NCBI GenBank assembly: GCA_033812795.1 | Contig: JAPXSY010000007.1 | Location: 1-64,000 of the forward strand | Origin: JAPXSY01 sp033812795 | GTDB lineage: Bacteria; Verrucomicrobiota; Kiritimatiellia; RFP12; UBA1067 | Direction of reading: 5' to 3' | Length of the DNA stretch: 64,000 nt | In this document: piece by piece, positions 37,159 to 45,800 of the stretch | How the letters are laid out: each line of letters starts with the position of its first letter | Numbering within the stretch: position 1 is the first letter of the stretch | Program-made: the position numbers and the translations under genes | Notes under the pieces: model-generated | What the model saw: only the letters and a program-made list of their open reading frames with translations | Told to the model about the DNA's origin: nothing | The model's database searches: none

Positions 37159-39042
37159 TCATTTTCCGGGTTTGGCACGGGCGGTCAGGCGTTTCACCGT
37201 ATACGCCGCAGGCGAGACGGTTTTTTTGCGGGCCTCGTCCCACGTCTTCATCTCCTCCAGCGATTCGAAGAGCGCGATGCAGGCGGTCTCGTAATCCACG
37301 CCGGCCAGTTCGACAATCAGGCGGGTGCTGCGGTCGAGCAGTTTCTTGTTGGTGGCTTCAACGTGCGCCATCCAGTTACTGGTGAGCCGCCCCATCTTGC
37401 CCATCGAGGCGGTCGAGGTGTTGTTGAGCGTCAGCTTGACCGCCAGGTGCGAGAAGAGGTTGAGCGGGGTTTCCGGAATGTCCACGTCCACATGGATGAG
37501 CGTGTCATCGCCATTCGCGACGGCCTGTTTCCCGATGACCAGCGCGGCCCGGACATCAAAGGGTTTGGCGGCATCGAGAAAGGCCTTGCGCCACGGCGCG
37601 TTCGCGGCGGGTGCCAGCGCGGCGGCTTCGTCGCCGATCAGCACGGCCATGGCGGCGTTGGGCCGGATCTCGGTACGCGAGGCGTCCGGCTCATTCCCGA
37701 TGAGGAACGTGTGGAGCGAGGCGCGGTCGATTCTCGGCGGGTTCTTGCGGATATCGGGTGAGGCACCGAGCCGGATGTAGGTTTCGGGCGACCAGTCGAG
37801 ACAGCGCGGCTCATGCTCCAACACGCGCAGCCACGCCTCCGGTGTGGTGCGCAGGGGGTCTTTGACAAAGGCCCAGGGCGCGGGGGAGAGGGTGTCGTCG
37901 CAACGTCGGAAAGGCGGAATCTTAAAGGTCGGCGCACGCTCGGTGGTATCGGTGAAGATATCGAGCAGATAACCGTCCGCGAAATAGGTGATGCGTCCGC
38001 CGCGCGTGTAGAGACTTTCTTCATAGTCCGCCAGTCGCGCGAGGGCGGTCACGTTCCGCTCGCTGCGGATCTGCCCCAGCAGCGTGTCAAACTGTTCGAG
38101 CGTCTTTTCGGGCGTACGCGCATCGAGCCCGAGCGAGGCGATCCGGGTGGAGTTGAGCTTGGTCTGCAGATGTTCTTTCAGGCCAGCCTCATAGGCCATG
38201 CCCGCGACAAGCATTTCGATGGTCGTGGCCTGCATGCGCGTGGAGCCGGCCACGCCCATGGGGCCGGTGCAGAGCACGAGCTTGGTGACCGCGTCGTTGC
38301 GGATCACCCGGCGGCAGCGCTCCAGCTTGTCGGCCAGCAGGTCGGCCGGGTTGTTGAACAGGAAGAAGACTTTGGCCTTGACGTCCAAACCGCGCAGGAT
38401 CGTGCCGATGACCGACGAGGTTTCGCCGCCTTCGGAGATCGCCACGATCACATCGCCCTCTGCGGCGCCCGCCTGCTCCATCTGGTGGTAGCCGAAGGTG
38501 ATGTAGTCCTCGAACATCTCGACCGAGCGCACGAGCGCGTAATCGCCTCCGGTCATGACCGCGTGGGTGCGCCCGGCCATGTCGCCGCACACGGCTTTGA
38601 GGTCCGGGTGGCGTTCGTAGGTCTCGCGCCAGAAACGGCGGTTGGCGGCATCAAGCAGGATCGAGAGCCGTCCGGTCGCGCCGCAACCGCTGAAGTAGAC
38701 TTTTTTGTTCGCGTCCAGCGCGGTCTTGATCGCGGTGCGCAGTTCGGCGAACTCCGGCGAGGCGGCCACGCGGCGGGCCACGGGCGGGATGTCCTCGTCC
38801 ACGCTCAACAACATGCGGATGCCTTTGGCGGTGTCGGCCTGCAACGCCTGCGAGAGGCCGCGCGTTTTGGGGTGCGACTGCTCGGTCGGCAGGTAGCCGA
38901 GGTGGAACTGGGTTTCGTTGCGGATGAAGTCAAGCGCCTGATCGCGCGGCGTTCGCGCGGTCTCCGGCGGACGGCAGCCTGAGAAGCCCCATAAAAGGGC
39001 GAGCGTGAGGCTGACGGTGAGGATTTTCATATGTGCGTTCAT
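37159..39042 (-). CDS. GCKR/MurQ-like two-SIS-domain lipoprotein
   Basis: 627 aa; AAAGGA is 6 bases before ATG 39,042. The leader is a lipoprotein signal with lipobox GFSGC. The body belongs to the MurQ / glucokinase regulatory protein family: VYFSGCGATGRLSIL (SIS loop, about 115-129), IVAISEGGETSSVIGT (about 198-213), GVAGSTRMQATTIEML (family signature) and, near the C-terminus, LNNTSTASMGKMGRL with HVEATNKKLLDRS. The length matches two-SIS GCKR rather than the roughly 300-aa MurQ. These proteins are normally cytoplasmic, so lipid-anchored export is unusual. It may bind a phosphosugar or MurNAc-like ligand at the cell envelope (inference). Confidence 0.78.
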   Translation of the reverse strand: MNAHMKILTVSLTLALLWGFSGCRPPETARTPRDQALDFIRNETQFHLGYLPTEQSHPKTRGLSQALQADTAKGIRMLLSVDEDIPPVARRVAASPEFAELRTAIKTALDANKKVYFSGCGATGRLSILLDAANRRFWRETYERHPDLKAVCGDMAGRTHAVMTGGDYALVRSVEMFEDYITFGYHQMEQAGAAEGDVIVAISEGGETSSVIGTILRGLDVKAKVFFLFNNPADLLADKLERCRRVIRNDAVTKLVLCTGPMGVAGSTRMQATTIEMLVAGMAYEAGLKEHLQTKLNSTRIASLGLDARTPEKTLEQFDTLLGQIRSERNVTALARLADYEESLYTRGGRITYFADGYLLDIFTDTTERAPTFKIPPFRRCDDTLSPAPWAFVKDPLRTTPEAWLRVLEHEPRCLDWSPETYIRLGASPDIRKNPPRIDRASLHTFLIGNEPDASRTEIRPNAAMAVLIGDEAAALAPAANAPWRKAFLDAAKPFDVRAALVIGKQAVANGDDTLIHVDVDIPETPLNLFSHLAVKLTLNNTSTASMGKMGRLTSNWMAHVEATNKKLLDRSTRLIVELAGVDYETACIALFESLEEMKTWDEARKKTVSPAAYTVKRLTARAKPGK

Positions 39043-39069
39043 GTTGTTTCCTTTGTTTATGCGTTGCGG

Positions 39070-41373
39070 TCAGTCAAGGCGGCAGGCGAGCCGGTAGGAG
39101 ACCAAGCCGGTTGAGCCATAGCGGTTCATTCCCCCGTTCTCCCGCGAAAAGGAGGCGTACTTAAAGCTATCCTTCGCCATATAGGCACTTCCCCGGGTGG
39201 AGAACTTTGTGCCGGTGGAGGGGCCGTTCGGATCCACCACGTCCGCCGTGCCGAGGTCCTCCTGCCAACGGTCCAGCACCCACTCCAGAAGGTTGCCGTG
39301 CATGTCGTACAGACCCCATGAGTTGGGTTGATAGGCACCTCCCACATGCCTGTTATTCAAACCGAGCGTTGCTTTTAGCACACCGAAATCCGTTTCGGTC
39401 TTCAAGTCGTCGCCGTTGTTGAACGCCGAGGTGGTGCCGGCCCTGCAGGCATACTCCCACTGTGCCTCGGTGGGGAGATCGAAATCCAGTGCGCCGCCGG
39501 TTTTGGCGCGCAGCATTCCGATAATGGAATCCGGCGCGACATTGCTGCTCAGCGGCCAGTCACTGGTACTGCCGCGGAGCATGTCGTAGGTCACGTTCCC
39601 GACCGGATATTGCGAGGTGCCCGAGCCGTCACCATAGATCAGCGAGTGTTGCGCCTCTGTGGTTTCGAACACGGCCATGTAGAAGGGCCGGGTGAGGGTG
39701 ACCTTGTGGGGCGTGGTTTTTGTGGTCGCGCCCACGGTGGAGAGCGGCGCGCCCATGGTGAAGCTTCCGGGCGGGATCAGCCGGAAGGCGATGCGGGTGG
39801 TCCGGTAGAGGGCGGAGTTGATGTCCGGCAGCACGTTGGTGTGGGTGACCGGCCACGATGCGGCGTTGGTGCCGCCTGAGATGTCCACGATCCGGTACCG
39901 TGCATAGCCGCCGGGCAACTCTTCAACGCGGTAGTGCCGCTGCGGTCCATCGGGCGTGTAGCCGGTATCCGTCACGCTGAGCGTGTTGCCGGATGCGGTC
40001 AGCGTGTCGCCGATCTGGGTTTCGAACGGCCCCGTATCGTTTGTCGCGCAGAGCACGATATAGGTTTTACCGGGCACGGTTTGCCAGGTGATCCGGGAAG
40101 CGGGACGGGGGGTTCCGGTTACGGAGAGGATGGTGCCTGCCGAGACAGAAGAGCGCATCTCCTCGGACGGCGTGTCGGGCAGGCGCAGGGCGGTGCGGAA
40201 TCCGAACACGCCGCTCTGCGTGACCTTGCCGGGGTTCATGGAGTCCCGCGCTCCGGCGTAGAGTGTGGAGAGGGCGCTCGTGCTGTGCGCCCCGCCGCGC
40301 ACGGTACGGGAAGTGCCGCTCTGCGGGCCGACGGGATCGGTGCCTGAGTTCCTACCGCCCCAATCCAGACAGTGTTCGCTGAGGTTGCCGGTCATGTCGT
40401 AGAGCCCCCAGGCATTGGGCAGGTAACTGCCCACCGAGGCCGCGTAAGTGTATCCGCCCCATGTCGACAACTGGTTGCCACAGCAGCGGGCGATATTGGT
40501 GATGCCGGAGAAGTCGGTTGTGTTCGTCGGGTCGTTGAAACCGTTGTAAAACAGGGCCGTCGTTCCGGCGCGGGTGGCGAATTCGAACTGGCCCGCAGTG
40601 GGCAGGTCGAACTCTTCGTATCCGGTTTTCCGGCGCAGGCGCCCCATGAACGAGTTCGTGTAGACCTCGCTGTTGCTCGGCCAGCCGCCGCCGCCCTGCG
40701 CGGCCGAACCGCGGATGTCGTTATAGGTCACATCCTGCACCGGACGGGTCGCTCCCAAGCGGTTGGAGGGCGAGGGGTTGGTGTTCATCACCAGGGCATA
40801 CTGGTCCTGAGTGACCTCGAACACGCCCATGTAATGGGGCCGGGTCAGGGTCATGGTGCCTAAGGGGATGTAGGGGGTATACTGCCCGCGCGGCACATCC
40901 TCGGGGAAGCCGGTGATGTTACTGCCGCCGGGAATCAGGCGGAAGACCATTTTGTTGGTTTTGTACGCGCTGTCCGTGAGCAGGTCCGGCACGGCGTTGG
41001 TATAAGACACGGGGTAAACCGTCGCATCCGGCCCCCCGGAGAGGTCGACGATCATGTAGGTCGCGTATCCCGGTGTGTTTTCCACCACCCGGTAGTAACG
41101 CCGCGTGCCTTCCGTTGCCTGACGCCAGTCCACGTAAGTGATGCTGTTTTCGACGGTCTGCGTGGAGGCGATCAGGACCGTGTCGAACGGTCCGCCCTCG
41201 GTGTCCGAAGCGAGAAGCGAATACACGCCGTCGGGTTGGGTGGCCCAAGTGATGGCCGGCGCGGGAGCGGCGGTGATGTTCTGCACGGTAGTGAGAATCT
41301 GCTGCGCATGCACGGCGCCGGCCAGACAGGCGGTCATCGAGAAGATTGCGAGAGGCTTGGAAAGATTTTTCAT
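39070..41373 (-). CDS. Exported protein with two SUMF1 (FGE-fold) domains, non-catalytic
   Basis: 767 aa with signal peptide (LAIFSMTACLAGAVHA). Two repeats of a beta segment (AITWATQPDGVYSLL, about 40-60; RITWQTVPGKTYIVL, about 430-445) plus a SUMF1 domain. Domain 1, about 145-400, has RPHYMGVFEVTQDQY, FDLPTAGQFEFATRAG and WGLYDMTGNLSEHC; domain 2, about 530-767, has RPFYMAVFETTEAQ, FDLPTEAQWEYACRAG and WGLYDMHGNLLEW. The catalytic Cys pair of formylglycine-generating enzyme is missing after RGGAH and RGSAY. It is related to the protein at 2,084 but lies in a different locus and is co-transcribed with the SIS lipoprotein. Confidence 0.8.
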   Translation of the reverse strand: MKNLSKPLAIFSMTACLAGAVHAQQILTTVQNITAAPAPAITWATQPDGVYSLLASDTEGGPFDTVLIASTQTVENSITYVDWRQATEGTRRYYRVVENTPGYATYMIVDLSGGPDATVYPVSYTNAVPDLLTDSAYKTNKMVFRLIPGGSNITGFPEDVPRGQYTPYIPLGTMTLTRPHYMGVFEVTQDQYALVMNTNPSPSNRLGATRPVQDVTYNDIRGSAAQGGGGWPSNSEVYTNSFMGRLRRKTGYEEFDLPTAGQFEFATRAGTTALFYNGFNDPTNTTDFSGITNIARCCGNQLSTWGGYTYAASVGSYLPNAWGLYDMTGNLSEHCLDWGGRNSGTDPVGPQSGTSRTVRGGAHSTSALSTLYAGARDSMNPGKVTQSGVFGFRTALRLPDTPSEEMRSSVSAGTILSVTGTPRPASRITWQTVPGKTYIVLCATNDTGPFETQIGDTLTASGNTLSVTDTGYTPDGPQRHYRVEELPGGYARYRIVDISGGTNAASWPVTHTNVLPDINSALYRTTRIAFRLIPPGSFTMGAPLSTVGATTKTTPHKVTLTRPFYMAVFETTEAQHSLIYGDGSGTSQYPVGNVTYDMLRGSTSDWPLSSNVAPDSIIGMLRAKTGGALDFDLPTEAQWEYACRAGTTSAFNNGDDLKTETDFGVLKATLGLNNRHVGGAYQPNSWGLYDMHGNLLEWVLDRWQEDLGTADVVDPNGPSTGTKFSTRGSAYMAKDSFKYASFSRENGGMNRYGSTGLVSYRLACRLD

Positions 41374-41396
41374 GGGTTGTTCCTCCAGAAAGGTCG

Positions 41397-42809
41397 TTAA
41401 CGCATCAGTAGGAGTGTGCCGCCTTTTAAGACGGACGCATAAATGGTAACTCCGTCTGTACCGATCCGGCGGATCAGGCTGGGATCTTCATCCCATCCCG
41501 TGCCGGTCAGGGTCCACGAGGCGAGGTTGGCGGAGTTGATGACCCCGCCCGCGACGGTCATGAGGATTCGGCGCTCCTTTTCGGGAATCGGGTCGGAGGG
41601 CGTGCAGCCGAGATCCACGGTGCCGCCGCCGTCGACGGTCACGGTTCCCGTCACGGTGATGCGGTCGTTGGTCCATCCGTCTGCGGTGCCGCAGGCGCGC
41701 AGGGAACAGGCAAGCCCGTCGGCGAGCCCCAGGTTTCCTTCGATGATGAGCGCCGAGCCGGTCGGTGCGGCGAGAAACCCGCTGACACTTAGCAGGTTGG
41801 TGACCCAGATCGTCCCTTCCGACGCCAGCGTGCCGGTTCCCGAGAGCGAATCCAGCGTGGTGAGCTCGTCAATGAATGTACAGAAGGAGTCGCCCGCGAT
41901 CACGGTTTCTTTGGGAGCGTCGGCAAGGGAGGCCGAGAAGATCGGGGAGTTGGTGATCAGCAGCAGCTCCGCGTTCGCGATCGCGGGCAGGCGCGTCACC
42001 GTGTTGGAAGGCAGGTCGCAGAGCGAGACCACATCCATGCCGTCACCCAGGTCCACCTGACCGAAGAGGGTGGCCAGACCACCGAACCGGAGGAAGTCGT
42101 CCTCTTCGCCGCCAAGGATGGCATATCCGGAAGCGGCTGTTTTCAGCGTGTTGCTTTCCGACGCGGTTGCGGCGCCCTCCCTGACTTTGGCGAGCAGGCC
42201 GACCAGTTCGGCTTGGGCATTGGTCAGGGTCTGGTCCCCGAGGTCCCATCCGTAGCTGCCGCCGAAGAGCAGTGCGCCGGGCATGAGGTTGAGGTGCAGG
42301 GCGGTGCGCGCGTACAGGGCCGCAGCCGTACCGTCGGGGTGGACGTTGGCGCTCACCGTTCCCGTGAGGTGATCGATCTGGAGGGTGGCCGGGTTGTTGC
42401 CGAGGGCGCCGTCCGACCAGGCGAGCAGACCGAAGGCGTGGGTGACGCCCGCACCGTGTACATCGCCGCTCAACCGTTTGAGCAGGATGGCGGCACCGGT
42501 CGCGGCATCGTCCACGCCAGCCGCATGGAAGGCCGAGTTGTCGGCGGATCCGAGGCCCGTGCCGGTGCGTCCGCTGAGGTCCACGGCGCGGAGGAAGGTG
42601 TGGCGGTCACTGAGGGCCGTGCCGATCACCACCTCGGCCGTGTTGCTGGCGAGGGTTGCCGTGATGTCCACATCGGTTCCGTTTGTGACGGACGTGTTGA
42701 TACAGGCGATGGCCGCTTCGTCCGGAGACGGCTGGGTAGGAACCCATGAGGCGGCGTGAAGCAGGCAGGCGCTGAGTCCTGCGGTTACGATGAACACCAT
42801 TTTTTTCAT
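41397..42809 (-). CDS. Secreted beta-rich protein, autotransporter-like passenger
   Basis: 470 aa from ATG 42,809 (AAAGGAG 5 bases upstream). Signal peptide KKMVFIVTAGLSACLLHA. The body is rich in Ala/Gly/Thr/Leu with repeated strand patterns (TVSANVHPDGTAAALYA, VDGGGTVDLGCTPSD, NSANLASWTLTGTGW) like adhesin or passenger beta-helix domains. No beta-barrel or anchor domain is visible, and the C-terminus is short (VTIYASVLKGGTLLL). It lies between the giant DUF4838 gene and the SUMF1 gene in the operon. It may be a surface protein, but no specific family is recognised. Confidence 0.55.
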   Translation of the reverse strand: MKKMVFIVTAGLSACLLHAASWVPTQPSPDEAAIACINTSVTNGTDVDITATLASNTAEVVIGTALSDRHTFLRAVDLSGRTGTGLGSADNSAFHAAGVDDAATGAAILLKRLSGDVHGAGVTHAFGLLAWSDGALGNNPATLQIDHLTGTVSANVHPDGTAAALYARTALHLNLMPGALLFGGSYGWDLGDQTLTNAQAELVGLLAKVREGAATASESNTLKTAASGYAILGGEEDDFLRFGGLATLFGQVDLGDGMDVVSLCDLPSNTVTRLPAIANAELLLITNSPIFSASLADAPKETVIAGDSFCTFIDELTTLDSLSGTGTLASEGTIWVTNLLSVSGFLAAPTGSALIIEGNLGLADGLACSLRACGTADGWTNDRITVTGTVTVDGGGTVDLGCTPSDPIPEKERRILMTVAGGVINSANLASWTLTGTGWDEDPSLIRRIGTDGVTIYASVLKGGTLLLMR

Positions 42810-42861
42810 GATGACTCCTTTCCTCATGCGGAGTGTTTATCCGCGTCAACTTTATGCGCGT

Positions 42862-45800
42862 TTATTCGACCACGACCACGACGCGGTCGACGTATACGTG
42901 CTGAACCTCGCCCGTCCGTTCCGGCGGATTGGCCCAGAATTTACAGCCCTCCGTGATCGGCAGAGGACCGAACTTGAACATCTTGTAGCCGGGGCCGGTG
43001 AGTTCGGACAGCGGAATCCACTGGTGCGCCACGGTTTTTCGCGCCGTGAAATCATAGACGCCAAGGGCGAGTCCGTTACCCTCGGTTGCGGTCGCATCGG
43101 CGCGCGCGTAGACATGCAGTGTGCAACGCGGCGTGCCGGACGCCGTTCCGGACAAGGGTATGAAGGACATCAGCGGGAACTGCACGGCCCAGATCTTGTG
43201 GTTGCCGGGCATTTGCGCGGCCATCTTGTTGGACGCCGCCTTGTCCTCCACGAAGGCAACTTGGCCTGCGGGCCGCTGATCGAACTCGAACTCCTGCACA
43301 TCGTGCCAGGAGGCGGGAGGCAGGGTTGCGCAACAGGGGGGCGGGCTGACCTTTTGTGAAGCCATGCGGGCGCGTTCCAGCAGGCTCTTCTTGTAGTCGA
43401 TGAAGGTTTCGGCCGTGGTGGTTTCGCGATGCGCCTTGACGCCAAAACGTTCGCAGGCGGCGATCCAGGCTCCAGCCGCGGCCAGCGGGTCCGCGGTTAC
43501 GGGGAAGGGTTTGCCGGTGGCCTTGGCATGGCGTTGCAGCAGGGGACGGTTGAGGATCACGACGTGATCCATGGGGAGTTTTTCGCGACGGATTTTATCC
43601 GCCAGACCTTTCCGTCCGACCGGATCGGCCTGCTCTTCGGCCTTGGCTTCGGCCAGGGCCGCATCCATGAGTCGGAGCGCTTCGAGGATGCCTTCGGCGT
43701 CGAGCCAGTGGGTGACGTTGCTCTGATAACAACCGAGGTAGACATCGGCGCGCGCCGCACGATCATGGAGAAAATCGAGGTAGCGGCGCAGGGCCGCGCC
43801 GGTGCGCGGTCCGTAGTATCCGGCGAGGAAGGTGTCGGTCAGCGCGTCCGCGTCGAGGTCGGGGTTCCAGAGGAGGTGCGCGAGCACCCATTGGCGCAGG
43901 CGCACGAAATCACCCGCGCGGCAGAGCGCGTCGCCCTGTTCGAAGAGACCGATCGCGCCGTGCTTCACGAACGTCCGGACATTCGGAGCCAAGACGCGCA
44001 GATTGGGGTGGGGGAGGATGTAGGAGCTGAAGCTGGTGACGTAATCCCAGAGGAAGAGGTTCCCCGGCGCGATGCGGCTCCACTCCACAAGGTCGGTCAA
44101 AAATTTGGCGTTCTGCGGCGTACCCTCGATGGGATGGAGGAACGAGCATTCAATGTCGCAGAGGCGCACCAGCACATTCCGGCGCGGCCGGGTTTTTGTC
44201 GGGGCTTTGCGGGTATACTGGTAGGCAAAGGTGTCGATCCAGACGTTCGGGAACTCTTTTTCGATCGCTTCGGCCACTTGGTTGACGAACCGGAGCAGCG
44301 GCCCGGAGGCAGTGCCGACACCGCCCTCCTCCTTTTCGACCGCGAGACAGCGCGCGCAGGTGCAGCGGCCAGCGTGGTCATTCTGGCTGATCTGAATAAA
44401 GTCCGCGCCGGGGTCGGTGCGCAGGAGGGCGAGCGCGTTCTTCGTCAGTTCGCGGCGCATTTCCTCGTTCGTCAGGCAGAGCTGGGCGCGCGTGTGCGTC
44501 CGCTTGCCGTTGATCTCGCTGTACCACTCCGGGTGGGCCTTGAAATACTTGGCGGGCGGCAGCAGTTCGTAGAACGAGTGGTAGGCCGAGTTGCGCCCTG
44601 CGAAGTGGATCAGCCGGTGGTTGCCGCCGTAGGCCTCGGGGATCATCTCGAGCGGGTCGAGCATAAAGCGTGTGCGCGAGCTGAAATTGCCCTTCATGCG
44701 TACCTTGAAGCGGGCGTTGAACGAATCCAGATAGTAGGTTTCGCGGAATTTCAGTTTGGGTTCGTAACGGAGATCGAGCGTGGGCAGCGGCAGGCTGGTG
44801 TGTTGCGGGAGGAAGGTTTCGTCCGAGGTCCACCAGCGCACGCCGACGGAATCTTCCAGAAAGGTGTGGACGGCATAGATCGGGCCGCGTTGCGGGTGGC
44901 CGGCGAGGATCAGGTCATCGCCCGCGGTCTTGAGCAGGATGCCGTCATAGGCGAGGGAAGCCGGATCGAAACCGGGAATCAGACGCCGTGCCGCATCGGT
45001 ATTGCCGACCAGCAGGCGGGGCCCGGTTTTGGGCTCGTCCTCGGTGACGGTTTCAAAAGCGGCACCGCAGATGGCTTCGAGGTGCAGTGTCAGTTCGCGC
45101 GCGGCGCTGCGCTCGACCGGCGTGGCGCGGACCGGCACTACGATCCGCGCTGCGGGCTGGCCTTGCCAGACGATATGCGGCGGCTGGCCAACGGGCGGCA
45201 CGACAAAAGCGGTTGCGAGGCTGCCCGGCAGGTCCGGGGGCGGATCCGCGATCTCCAGCGTGAGGGGACAGACCCGTTCCGCACCGGGGGCGAGCGTTTC
45301 CGGTTTTTCCGTGATCTGGACACGGACGCTTTCCGCTTCGGCCTGATGCAGACGCAGGGTGACGGACACCGCGCGGGCGGGGTCAAAGGTCAGGCGCAGC
45401 ATGCGGCGCGTAACGGGCGAGGCAATCTCGATTTGGCCGGTCCCGCGTTCGGCCGCGGAGAGCGCGACAACGGGTTCGCGCAATTCACTCTGTGTGCGCC
45501 AGGGGGCGTCGGGAGCGGTGCGCCAGCAGAAACGGCCGTGTTGGCCGAGATTGAGCGCGGCACGGATCATCGGCTCGGTTTCCTGTTGCAGGGTCTGCCG
45601 CGTGTTGCGGAAGCGTGCGGAGAATAGCAGGCGGGAGCCTTCCGTTTTGAGATGGCGCTCGCTGGAGATCGCGCCGAGTCGGGAGAGGGCGAACCTCGGG
45701 GCATCCTGAGAGGTTTTCGCCTTCCTGTAAACCATCCCGAAAAGCTCGGCGGCTGTTCGTTCCTGCTGGTCGGGCTGGATCTGCACGCCCCAGTCCCGGT

